DNA of 64,000 nt from Paenibacillus glycinis. GTDB lineage: Bacteria > Bacillota > Bacilli > Paenibacillales > Paenibacillaceae. The DNA is taken from NCBI RefSeq assembly GCF_009909185.1, contig NZ_JAAAMV010000022.1:52631-116630 (forward strand), written 5' to 3'. The translations under genes were made by a program, and so were the position numbers. The notes beneath the pieces were generated by a model. That model saw only the letters and a program-made list of their open reading frames with translations. It did no database searches and was not told the DNA's origin. Positions 44,483 to 51,987 of this stretch are shown in pieces. Every line of letters begins with the position of its first letter. Position 1 is the first letter of the stretch.

Positions 44483-45856
44483 TTATTCCGCTATTGGCAA
44501 ATAGATATTGAACTCCGTTCCTTCGCCGGTGTCGCTCGCCACCCGGATCTTCCCGCCGTGGTTGCGCACGATGCGGTAGCTGACCGATAACCCGAGGCCC
44601 GTGCCCGCCGCTTTCGTCGTGTAGAACGGATCGAACAGCTTGGATTTCGTCAGCGGGTCCATCCCCATGCCGTTGTCCCGGATGGTGATCTCGACGTCGC
44701 GGCCGTCCCGCCTCGTGATGATGTCGATCCGTCCGCTCCGCTCTCCATCGAGCTCGCCGATCGCGTCCATCGCGTTGCGGACGATGTTGAGCACGACTTG
44801 TTTCACCTGCTTCACGTCGATGGATACCGTCAGCTCTTCGTCGTACGTCTCGAACTGAATCTGGCAGCCTTTCATCAGCGCCTCGCTGTCCGAGAGAAGA
44901 ATGACTTCCTTCAACAGGGAATTGATGCGCACCTTCTGCTTCATCGGCGCCGACGGCTTGGAGGAATTCAGAAATTCATAGATGATGTCGTTGGCGCGGT
45001 CGATCTCGGTCAAAATGATGCGGGAATACTCCTCCTTGCCGAGCTGCGACAGATGCGGCTTCAGCAGCTGGATGAACCCGCGGATCGACGTCAGCGGATT
45101 GCGGATTTCATGCGCGATGGAAGCGGCGATTTTGCCCAGCATCGCCAGCTTGTCGTTCTGGTACGCCGTTTGCTCGATTTGCTTGTACTCCGTGACGTCC
45201 TTCACGCTGAACAAATAATCGCCGTCCAGCTGGTCCCCGTAGGTGACGGTGACGAGCAGGGTCCGCCCGTTCGCGTCCACGAACTCCAAATACCGGCTGC
45301 GCCGAAGAAAGACTTCCTTGTAAAGCTTCAGAATGATCCGCTTGGTGCTCTTGCGGAGCCTACTATGCGACAGAATATCGATCAAATTGCAGCCGATGAG
45401 CGTCGTGCGGGGAATATCGAGCAGCTTGGCCATCTGGACGTTGATGAACGACAGCATGCCGTCCCCGTCGAAAATCGCGATGCCGCTGTCCATATGCTGC
45501 AGCACGTTCTCGTACTTGTTCTTGACCATCCGAAACGAGCGGTGCGAGCGAAGCAGCATATCCCTCATCTCGCTGAAGCGCTGCTCCGAGGATTGCTCCG
45601 GCTGTACCCGGAACCGAAAGGCCACCATCAGCTCTATCAAAAAAATAAACGAACGGCTGTACAGCCGCAGCGCTTCTTCCGAATCGACATTGGCCACTAG
45701 CATCTGCATGGATTCCTCGTGAACGGCGATAATATCCTCCGGGTGGATATCCTGCAGCATTTTGCCGATTTCCGTAGCTTCGAATAATGATGCCTCACTG
45801 CCGCTGCGAATATATTCCGCCAACGCAGGGAAGTAGCGCGTACGTATTGCCTGCAT
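44483..45856 (-). CDS. Soluble histidine kinase with RsbU-like N-terminal domain and PAS
   Basis: 457 residues, no membrane segments. Residues 1-85 resemble the RsbU N-terminal domain that binds RsbT in the stressosome pathway (YIRSGSEASLFEATEIGKML, PEDIIAVHEESM). A PAS domain follows (about 118-235). HisKA carries the phospho-acceptor box IAHEIRNPLTSIRGF, and the ATPase domain has intact N (NIVRNAMDAIGE), G1 (DNGMGM), F and G2 (GTGLGLSVS) boxes. The ATG is four bases behind the stop of a degenerate RsbT-like gene. No response regulator is adjacent. It looks like a partner-switch input module fused to a Spo0-type kinase. Confidence 0.9.
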   Translation of the reverse strand: MQAIRTRYFPALAEYIRSGSEASLFEATEIGKMLQDIHPEDIIAVHEESMQMLVANVDSEEALRLYSRSFIFLIELMVAFRFRVQPEQSSEQRFSEMRDMLLRSHRSFRMVKNKYENVLQHMDSGIAIFDGDGMLSFINVQMAKLLDIPRTTLIGCNLIDILSHSRLRKSTKRIILKLYKEVFLRRSRYLEFVDANGRTLLVTVTYGDQLDGDYLFSVKDVTEYKQIEQTAYQNDKLAMLGKIAASIAHEIRNPLTSIRGFIQLLKPHLSQLGKEEYSRIILTEIDRANDIIYEFLNSSKPSAPMKQKVRINSLLKEVILLSDSEALMKGCQIQFETYDEELTVSIDVKQVKQVVLNIVRNAMDAIGELDGERSGRIDIITRRDGRDVEITIRDNGMGMDPLTKSKLFDPFYTTKAAGTGLGLSVSYRIVRNHGGKIRVASDTGEGTEFNIYLPIAE

Positions 45857-45859
45857 GAT

Positions 45860-46258
45860 TTACTCCTCTCCTGCCGCACAAAACGGTGAATCGATGCGCA
45901 GTGGAGCGTGAACCCATTTGCGAAACGTAATCATCGTTCCCCGGGTCTGATCGTGGCTGAGTTCCATATCGTCGGTCATCTTCTCCATCCACTGCAAATG
46001 AATTCGACTTGGACCTTTGAAATGATCGAATAGTCTGACTTCTATACCGCTGGCAGACTCTCCTTTGTAGAGGCTGACGGGACGCATCATCATGTGGCCT
46101 TTTTCCGAGATCGAAATCAGCTTCAAGGCCAGTTCCGAAATCGTATAAGCGATAACCGTTTGATCGACGAGACTGAAGCCGATCGTTTTCGCGATTTCTC
46201 TCCCTCGCTGACGTGCCAGGATCGCATCCGCCTTCTCCCGAATATGGAACATTTCCAC
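45860..46258 (-). CDS. RsbT-like protein with a degenerate ATP-binding site
   Basis: 132 residues. The N-terminal half matches RsbT-type anti-sigma/serine kinases closely (ARQRGREIAKTIGFSLVDQT, then AYTISELALKL). In RsbT the helix after this reads SELARN, whose Asn binds magnesium-ATP; here it is Lys. The expected DEGPGI box is DHFKGP, and the glycine-rich GLGxGLP loop is missing. ATP binding therefore seems unlikely. Start is GTG at 46258 or ATG at 46252. It is the first gene of a two-gene operon with the RsbU_N-type histidine kinase, so it probably binds that kinase. Confidence 0.82.
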   Translation of the reverse strand: MEMFHIREKADAILARQRGREIAKTIGFSLVDQTVIAYTISELALKLISISEKGHMMMRPVSLYKGESASGIEVRLFDHFKGPSRIHLQWMEKMTDDMELSHDQTRGTMITFRKWVHAPLRIDSPFCAAGEE

Positions 46259-46322
46259 GTGATTAACTCGCCTCCGCCCTTAAAATATCCGTGCAGATTC
46301 CGAGATGATATCGCTTACAGTA

Positions 46323-46352
46323 ATCATAGAAAAAACTCCTAATTTCTGTCAA
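46323..46352 (-). promoter_or_regulatory. SigmaA promoter of the RsbT-like/histidine kinase operon
   Basis: TTGACA (46347-46352), 18 bases, TATGAT (46323-46328) on the minus strand, about 65 bases before the GTG start. A 16-codon mini-ORF with its own AGGAG overlaps the -10 box and so is not a leader peptide of this transcript. Confidence 0.75.
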
Positions 46353-46401
46353 CGGGAAATCCTGTCGAATTCGCTCGATTAAGCGCAAAGCCAGCCTAAC
46401 G

Positions 46402-46424
46402 CAAAGAAAAGGCGCATTAGCGCC
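46402..46424 (-). terminator. Terminator overlapping the rsgI stop codon
   Basis: On the minus strand GGGCGC-TAA-TGCGCC followed by TTTTCTTT. The rsgI stop codon TAA sits in the loop, and the left arm is the last two codons. Confidence 0.75.
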
Positions 46425-48051
46425 CTTTCCCGCCTCTGGAGTGATTCTTATCCCCGTCATCGCTTCGGTTGTCCCCGCTGCCGTGATTGTCGCTATCGTC
46501 CGCATCCTTGCCGCGGCCGCCGTTCTTGCCTCGATCGTCGTCCTTGGCGCGGTCGTCGTCCTTGTCCCGATCCGAGCCGGACGAGTCTTCTTCCTTCGCC
46601 GGCTTGCCGCCGCCGTTGCCGTTAGCCGGCTGAACGCCTTCATGGCGGCCGCCCGAAGCGTTTTTCGCTTCGTCGCTGCCGCCATTGCCTTTGCCGTTCG
46701 AGCCGGAATGGCCGTGCCCGCCGTTATCGCGGGAATCGGAATTAGAATGGGATTGCGGAGGCTGCTGCGGAGGCGGCGGAGCCGGTGCTTTCACGGGCTT
46801 CCCGCTATCACCCTGCTTGCTTCCGCCGCCTTTGCCATGGCTCCCGTTATTATTGCCCGGGGAATGTTGATCGTCGCTAACGTTGATCATCCCGCTATTC
46901 TTAAGAGGCACGTTCGCGGGGTTCGCGCCGTTTTTGGCGTCGTCGTTCTTAGGCCCGCCATTCTTGGCGTTATCGCTCTTGGCGTCGTTCGGCTTATCGT
47001 CGCCGTCCCGCGAGCCGCGATCGTCCGGACCATGATCGCCCGGACGATGGCCGCCGCTTTCTTCGCGCTCCTTGCGTTTCTCCTGCTCGTGCTTCAGCAA
47101 TTCCTGAAGCTGCTGCTTCTGCTGCTCCCGCAGCGTTTCCTTGGATGCCTCTTTCGCCGAGGCCGGATTCTGCGGCTCGTTCGTTTGCTGTTTGATCGGC
47201 GTTGTGTCGGCTACCTTGCCGCCGTTTGCGCCGATGCCTTCCTTCCCTTTGCCGCTTTCGATGTCATCCTTGCCGCCGCCGTCGTTCAAGACCGCCGCAA
47301 CGCCGCCCATCGGCTTCGCAGCCTGATGAATGGATTCCGTCTTCAATTGTTTGATCGAGATGCGGTAGCCCTGCTCCTTGGCCATCAGGTAGAACGCCAT
47401 CTTGCCGGAAGACACCCCTGCCCGCTCCGCTTCGTCGCGGATTTCCGCCGGCGCGGACAACGTCGTCACCTCGACCTTGAGCTCGCGTCCTTTATCCGTT
47501 TTCGCCAACGACTTGCGCACGGCCGTATCCATATGCGAAGTCAGGTCGACCTCGTTGGCAGGCAGCACTCCGCTGCCGACGGCGACGCTCGTAATGACGA
47601 CGTCCCCTTCCCCGCTGTTCAGGTACGGTCCCGCGCTGATGCGGTCCATGATGGCTTCGGTCACCTGCTGAAGCGGAAGGCCCTTGAATGCCAAGTCTTT
47701 CGTCACCGCCGCCCCGTCGGCATTGATCGCCCTCAGCACTTCCACGTGCTCGTTCTTGTCGATGCCAAGCTCGATGCTGGGGTTCACGTCCATGGTGAGA
47801 TAGGCGACGACATTCGGCTGTTTCGAGAAATGCTGCACGATGAAGGGCGCAAACAGCAGGATCATCACGGCGGCGGCGCCGGCGCTGAAGCTGTAAAGCT
47901 TGCGCGGCCGCTGCAGGCGCCTTTGTTCCGCGAAGATGAACTCCTCGCCGATTCGAGGCTTGAGCGCAGTCCGCACTTTGCGGAATTGACCGTCCGGCAT
48001 TAACACGATGACATGCTTGCTGCCGGTTTCCATCACGATTCCACGACTCAT
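46417..48051 (-). CDS. rsgI: Anti-sigma-I factor RsgI
   Basis: Membrane-spanning anti-sigma factor, 544 residues. An N-terminal cytosolic RsgI_N domain of about 55 residues binds SigI; one transmembrane helix follows (AGAAAVMILLFAPFIVQHF), then a conserved extracytoplasmic domain with TMDVNPSIELGID. In studied RsgI proteins the Asn-Pro bond in this motif is cut autocatalytically. The outer half (about residue 260 onwards) is low-complexity, rich in Gly, Asn, Asp, Lys, Ser and His, with no carbohydrate-binding domain I can see. ATG overlaps the sigI stop (ATGA). Probable wall- or polysaccharide-sensing role. Confidence 0.95.
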   Translation of the reverse strand: MSRGIVMETGSKHVIVLMPDGQFRKVRTALKPRIGEEFIFAEQRRLQRPRKLYSFSAGAAAVMILLFAPFIVQHFSKQPNVVAYLTMDVNPSIELGIDKNEHVEVLRAINADGAAVTKDLAFKGLPLQQVTEAIMDRISAGPYLNSGEGDVVITSVAVGSGVLPANEVDLTSHMDTAVRKSLAKTDKGRELKVEVTTLSAPAEIRDEAERAGVSSGKMAFYLMAKEQGYRISIKQLKTESIHQAAKPMGGVAAVLNDGGGKDDIESGKGKEGIGANGGKVADTTPIKQQTNEPQNPASAKEASKETLREQQKQQLQELLKHEQEKRKEREESGGHRPGDHGPDDRGSRDGDDKPNDAKSDNAKNGGPKNDDAKNGANPANVPLKNSGMINVSDDQHSPGNNNGSHGKGGGSKQGDSGKPVKAPAPPPPQQPPQSHSNSDSRDNGGHGHSGSNGKGNGGSDEAKNASGGRHEGVQPANGNGGGKPAKEEDSSGSDRDKDDDRAKDDDRGKNGGRGKDADDSDNHGSGDNRSDDGDKNHSRGGKGR

Positions 48052-48869
48052 GCTCTCACTCCTTCCGCTGCGGGCAGTTCCTTCTGTACCGGTTCTTCGG
48101 GTTTTATGTATTGTTGCAGATACGGGAAATCGCCATTATGTAAAATCGAAAGCGCGATGATGTATTTACGGTTGCGTTCGATCGTCTTGCGCGACACGCC
48201 CGTCATCTCGCAAAGCTCCTTGATGGGCAGCTTCTGCTTCGTTTCCAAATTATCGTAAAGCACGGGATCGTTCGCCAGCCGGCGGCTGATCGCGATGAGG
48301 AGCTGCCTGGAATCCGAATGCTTCGGCGAGATATCCGGCAGCTCGCCGAACGTGATGGCGAACTCCTGCAGCCGCTCGTCGTACTCCGCGATCTCAAGCC
48401 TGCGCGCGTCCGCCTCCTGGCTCAGGGAATAGCGGTACATCGCTTCGTTCGTTTCGATCGGGTTCACGACCGAATCTTCTTCGTCATCCTGATCGAAGGA
48501 GCTGTAAGGCACCATTCCCTGATGGCGGCTCTCTTTGCGGACATAGTCAATAAGCCTGCGCCGGATGACCGTTTCGGCAAAGCCGAGAAACGATTTTCCT
48601 GCCTGACTGGAGAATTGCTCGATCGCTTCGTCGAACGCGGCCAGCGCGATGCTGAACTCGTCCGAGCGTTCGGGGTCGATGTATCGTTTGCAAAATCGGC
48701 TCGTCACCTTGGCGATGTAAGGCTGGTACGCGTCAATGAACGCATTGCGCGACGCTTCGCCGCGGCGAATCCGCTCCACCATGTCTTCCGGCGAAACGCG
48801 GGTATCGGGGGTGACTGCGGACGTATCGTGCTTGCCGCCAAAAATTCGTTTGAACAGTACAAGTAGCAA
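48048..48869 (-). CDS. sigI: RNA polymerase sigma factor SigI
   Basis: Sigma-70-family factor of the SigI group, 273 residues. TTG at 48869 is favoured because GAGGTG lies six bases upstream; GTG at 48878 is the alternative. The region 2 segment (ERSDEFSIALAAFDEAIEQF, then SFLGFAETVIRRRLIDYVRKE) and the C-terminal helix-turn-helix (IKELCEMTGVSRKTIERNRK) are well conserved. In B. subtilis it serves heat and envelope stress; in cellulosome-forming clostridia its paralogues control cellulosome genes. Coupled to rsgI and preceded by a SigI-like promoter, so likely autoregulated. Confidence 0.95.
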   Translation of the reverse strand: MLLVLFKRIFGGKHDTSAVTPDTRVSPEDMVERIRRGEASRNAFIDAYQPYIAKVTSRFCKRYIDPERSDEFSIALAAFDEAIEQFSSQAGKSFLGFAETVIRRRLIDYVRKESRHQGMVPYSSFDQDDEEDSVVNPIETNEAMYRYSLSQEADARRLEIAEYDERLQEFAITFGELPDISPKHSDSRQLLIAISRRLANDPVLYDNLETKQKLPIKELCEMTGVSRKTIERNRKYIIALSILHNGDFPYLQQYIKPEEPVQKELPAAEGVRA

Positions 48870-48893
48870 CCGCTCCACCTCACAAGTACAATT

Positions 48894-48923
48894 TTCGTGC
48901 TGTCGTGTTCGCTTGAGGGGGTA
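48894..48923 (-). promoter_or_regulatory. Candidate SigI-dependent promoter before sigI
   Basis: On the minus strand ACCCCC (48918-48923) and, after 20 bases, CGAA (48894-48897), the two elements reported for SigI promoters in Bacillus and Clostridium. The spacer may be slightly long, so this needs an experimental start site. Confidence 0.55.
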
Positions 48924-48956
48924 GACATTAAGAAATTCTCATAAATTTTCGCATAT

Positions 48957-48981
48957 AAAAAGCCCCCTTCGTCAGGAGGCC
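48957..48981 (-). terminator. Terminator of the small cysteine-containing gene
   Basis: GCCTCCTGACGAAGGGGGC on the minus strand forms a short stem and runs into TTTTTAT, seven bases after the stop at 48989. Confidence 0.6.
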
Positions 48982-48988
48982 GGGATGC

Positions 48989-49414
48989 TTAACAATATCC
49001 TTCGGAGGTTCTGCGCTGCTTCAGCTTATTGCGCCGCTGGTTCAGCACGCCGAGGCGTTTCTTGAGCTCGCCCTGCCAGCCTTCGTCCCCGATTTGCTTC
49101 GCAAAGCAGAGCAGGTCCAGCGCCATGTCGATTTGATTGCTGACGACGTCCATGGGATCCTCGTTCTCGTTGTTGACGCAATTCTCGAACAGCTCTTTGT
49201 CTTCCTGTTCAACGTATTCGATGAAGTCGACCTCGGAAGCGCCGTCGCCGTGTGCGTATTCCGCCAGGATCTCGTATTCGTTTTCGATCAGATAATGAAT
49301 CTCGACGCGATGACATACCGGACAGAACAGAATAGGGACATTGTGTATATGCGTACGAAAATGCTTCAACGTGCCATTCGTGCCGATCATGCTGGCTCCG
49401 CAGCAAAAACTCAT
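48989..49414 (-). CDS. Small cysteine-containing protein, unknown function
   Basis: 141 residues. ATG at 49414 (MSFCCGASM) has AAGGAGG nine bases upstream; the form to 49465 is not supported. Two cysteine pairs, FCCGAS and CPVCH about 30 residues later, could bind zinc. The centre is strongly acidic (EVDFIEYVEQEDKELFENC), the C-terminus basic and helical. I recognise no function. It has its own terminator. Confidence 0.78.
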   Translation of the reverse strand: MSFCCGASMIGTNGTLKHFRTHIHNVPILFCPVCHRVEIHYLIENEYEILAEYAHGDGASEVDFIEYVEQEDKELFENCVNNENEDPMDVVSNQIDMALDLLCFAKQIGDEGWQGELKKRLGVLNQRRNKLKQRRTSEGYC

Positions 49415-49687
49415 GACGGACTCCCTCCTTAACTCCATAACCTCGTTCCACGCATCATGAATCATGATTTACCTTATTCGTCCCGGGAAGGCATAATTCC
49501 TGCTTGCGCCGAGGCTGCAAACGCTCTCCGGCTCGCCATATATGCAAAGTATAGCCAAAATAACCGCTTACGTACAGAGAAGATGAAAAAGGAGACGCCG
49601 ATCCGGCAACCCGATTCCTTAAACCTAGCGGACCTGAGGCCGAAAATTAAACTTTCCTCATCCTGTTGAAAAAGCAGATTGAACGGC
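49415..49687. other. Intergenic region with no supported gene
   Basis: Between the cysteine-containing gene and the peroxiredoxin terminator. Small ORFs on both strands lack ribosome binding sites. Confidence 0.5.
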
Positions 49688-49720
49688 AAAAACCCGAGGT
49701 CTCGGAAGACCCCGGGTTTT
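49688..49720 (-). terminator. Terminator of the peroxiredoxin gene
   Basis: AAAACCCGGGGTCT/AGACCTCGGGTTTT stem with one mismatch, followed on the minus strand by T residues, 20 bases past the stop. Confidence 0.88.
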
Positions 49721-49739
49721 CGCCGTTCGGTACGGATGC

Positions 49740-50288
49740 TTATTTGGCAACCAGGTGCTTGTCGCCCGGTTTCCAGTTGATCGGGCACAGTCCGCCGGAT
49801 TGCAGAGCTTGCAATACGCGGAGCGTTTCTTCAACGGAGCGGCCAACGTCGTTGTGGTTGACGACTTGGTATTTGATCTCGCCTTCCGGATCGATGATGA
49901 ACAGGCCGCGAAGCGCGATGCCTTCTTCTTCGATCAGGACGCCGTAGTCGCGCGCGACGTTCTTCGTGATGTCGGCTGCGAGCGGGAAGTTCAGCGTGCC
50001 AAGACCGTTGTCGTTGACAGGCGTATTGATCCAAGCGCGGTGGCTGTGCTTGCTGTCTACGCTGACGCCGAGGATCTCGGTGTCGAGCTTCTTGAATTCT
50101 TCGGCTGCCAAGCTAAGCGCCGTAATTTCAGTCGGGCATACGAACGTGAAATCCAATGGGTAGAAGAAAAGGACGAGCCATTTGCCTTTGTAGTCGGAAA
50201 GTGCTGCCGTGCTGAAATCTTGACCGTTGCCAGTTGCGGTTTCCATCGAGAAATCCGGAGCCGGACGACCAACCAAACGTTCTGCCAT
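49740..50288 (-). CDS. Typical 2-Cys peroxiredoxin (AhpC/TSA family)
   Basis: Thiol peroxidase reducing hydrogen peroxide and organic hydroperoxides, 182 residues. The peroxidatic cysteine is in FVCPTE and the resolving one in GGLCPINW near the C-terminus. ATG at 50288 has AGGAGG eight bases upstream. Clear sigmaA promoter at 50360-50388, and an interrupted palindrome (50324-50342) in the leader that resembles a Fur/PerR-family site. No AhpF-type reductase lies beside it, so electrons probably come from thioredoxin. Confidence 0.95.
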   Translation of the reverse strand: MAERLVGRPAPDFSMETATGNGQDFSTAALSDYKGKWLVLFFYPLDFTFVCPTEITALSLAAEEFKKLDTEILGVSVDSKHSHRAWINTPVNDNGLGTLNFPLAADITKNVARDYGVLIEEEGIALRGLFIIDPEGEIKYQVVNHNDVGRSVEETLRVLQALQSGGLCPINWKPGDKHLVAK

Positions 50289-50323
50289 GTAAAAAACCTC
50301 CTAAAAAGTTTTGGTTTGCATTG

Positions 50324-50342
50324 ATTGAGAATGAAACTCAAT
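50324..50342. promoter_or_regulatory. Palindrome in the peroxiredoxin leader, possible Fur/PerR-family site
   Basis: ATTGAG-AATGAAA-CTCAAT. The inner TGAGAAT-G-AAACTCA has the 7-1-7 layout of Fur-family boxes but several mismatches to both Fur and PerR consensus. Located downstream of the -10 box, where repressor binding would block elongation or initiation. Confidence 0.5.
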
Positions 50343-50359
50343 TGGTGACTATGCTTAGA

Positions 50360-50388
50360 ATAATACCAACTCTTTGGAACGAAGTCAA
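50360..50388 (-). promoter_or_regulatory. SigmaA promoter of the peroxiredoxin gene
   Basis: TTGACT (50383-50388), 17 bases, TATTAT (50360-50365) on the minus strand. Confidence 0.8.
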
Positions 50389-50423
50389 TATTGAAACGAT
50401 TCCTTATTTATAACAATTCTAAA

Positions 50424-51503
50424 TTATTTTTTCATGGCGGCAATGATCAAATCGCCCATCGCCGTCGTGCCGATCGCCTTGCTCTTGTCGACCGCGATGT
50501 CGCCCGTGCGGTGTCCGGCATCCAGAACGGACTTCACCGCATCCTCGATGCTTTGCGCCGCATCGGCATAACCGAAGGTCAGGCGGAACATGAGCGCCAC
50601 GGAGAGGATGGTCGCGATCGGGTTGGAGATGCCTTGGCCCGCGATGTCCGGCGCGGAGCCGTGCACCGGCTCATAGAGGCCGAAGCTGCCTTCCCCGAGC
50701 GAAGCGGAGGAGAGCATGCCGATGGAGCCCGTCAGCATCGCGGCCTCGTCGCTGATGATGTCGCCGAACATGTTCTCGGTCACGATGACGTCGAAGCTCG
50801 ACGGACGGCGCAGCAGCTGCATCGCGCAGTTGTCGACGAGCACGTGCTCCAGCTCGACGTCCGGGTATTCGACCGCGATCCGGTTCACGACTTCGCGCCA
50901 AAGGCGGGATGTCTCGAGCACGTTCGCTTTGTCGACGGAAGCGAGCTTCTTGTGGCGGGTAAGGGCGATCTCGAAGCCTTGGCGCGCGATGCGCTCGATC
51001 TCGGTCACGTTGTATACGCACGTATCGACGGCTTCCGTGCCGTGTTCGCCTTCGCGGCGGAACTTCTCGCCGAAGTAAATGCCGCCCGTCAGCTCGCGCA
51101 CGACGATCAAATCCGTGCCGTCAAGCACTTCCGGCTTCAGCGTGGACGCTTCCTTCAGGCAGTCGAACACGTTGGCCGGGCGGATGTTCGAGAACAAGCC
51201 CAGCGCTTTGCGAATGCCGAGCAGGCCCGTCTCGGGACGAAGCTCTTTCGGGTTATTGTCCCATTTCGGGCCGCCTACCGCGCCGAGAAGAACGGCATCG
51301 GCGTTTTGGCAGATGTCGAGCGTTTCCTGCGGAAGCGGCGTGCCTTTCTCGTCGATGGCGATGCCGCCGAACAGACCGTGCTCCGTCTCGAACTGGTAGC
51401 CGAACAATTCTTCCGTTCTCTTCAATACTTTGAGTGCTTCGCCGACAACTTCCGGACCGATGCCGTCACCGGCGATGACCGCGATTTTTTTTACGTCTGC
51501 CAT
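50424..51503 (-). CDS. leuB: 3-isopropylmalate dehydrogenase
   Basis: NAD-dependent oxidative decarboxylation in leucine synthesis, 359 residues. The N-terminal [13 protein letters not shown] segment, [15 protein letters not shown] and the C-terminal [16 protein letters not shown] match LeuB. ATG at 51503; AAAGGAG lies 11 bases upstream. leuA and ilvC lie 11-12 kb away, so the pathway genes are split by an unrelated insert. A Fur-family-like box at 51546-51560 is the only regulatory element I see in front of it. Confidence 0.97.
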   Translation of the reverse strand: MADVKKIAVIAGDGIGPEVVGEALKVLKRTEELFGYQFETEHGLFGGIAIDEKGTPLPQETLDICQNADAVLLGAVGGPKWDNNPKELRPETGLLGIRKALGLFSNIRPANVFDCLKEASTLKPEVLDGTDLIVVRELTGGIYFGEKFRREGEHGTEAVDTCVYNVTEIERIARQGFEIALTRHKKLASVDKANVLETSRLWREVVNRIAVEYPDVELEHVLVDNCAMQLLRRPSSFDVIVTENMFGDIISDEAAMLTGSIGMLSSASLGEGSFGLYEPVHGSAPDIAGQGISNPIATILSVALMFRLTFGYADAAQSIEDAVKSVLDAGHRTGDIAVDKSKAIGTTAMGDLIIAAMKK

Positions 51504-51987
51504 GGGATAATGAGCTCCTTTATTCAGGACCTGTAGGGCGTCCTTTGATTATGATTCTCAGTCTAAGCTTAGTTGTACCATAAGAACGCCATAAAGACAA
51601 AGATATGAAAGCTATGACTTTTATAGGCTGGAGATATAAACGAAGATTCGCGACGGTTGCTTGCCTTCGGATGGTGCATCCTCCCCCAGATCAAGCCGAA
51701 GATCCAATAGCAGCGTCTTCGCGGCTACGGCGACCGGCACGACGGATCCGAACCGGCGGAACAAGCGCCCGCGCTGCAGCTTCCGATTATCCGCGTTCGC
51801 AAATCCAGCGTCGGAAGTCGGTTCGCACCTGGCCAAGCAGGCAAAGAAAACGAGCACGGAGAGCGACGCCGACCGTTTTAACGCCGGCGAAGCTCCTCCA
51901 TGCTCGTTGTCGCGCCATTTACATCTTCATGCCTGTTGTCGCGCGAATCGCATTCTCATCTATATAGCAGGTTTGTGATTAAAGGGT
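51504..51987. other. Intergenic region between leuB and the SLH protein gene
   Basis: About 480 bases. It holds the leuB leader and a Fur-family-like 15-mer (TGATTATGATTCTCA, 51546-51560). ORFs over 70 codons on both strands are Arg/Lys-rich with no ribosome binding site, and I do not call them. No terminator for the SLH gene is clear. Confidence 0.5.
51546..51560. promoter_or_regulatory. Fur-family-like box upstream of leuB
   Basis: TGATTAT-G-ATTCTCA differs from the 7-1-7 Fur-family consensus TGATAAT-N-ATTATCA at two of 14 informative bases. Sits about 45-60 bases before the leuB start. Confidence 0.45.

Noticed and set aside
46280..46327. 16-codon mini-ORF with AGGAG before the RsbT-like gene
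   Set aside because: Its ATG lies within the -10 box of the TTGACA-18-TATGAT promoter, so it would not be on the mRNA.
46441..48003. Plus-strand 520-codon ORF opposite rsgI
   Set aside because: Val/Arg/Ala-rich shadow of the low-complexity rsgI coding strand.
51605..51967. 120-codon plus-strand ORF
   Set aside because: Basic, low-information translation with no ribosome binding site and no family features.
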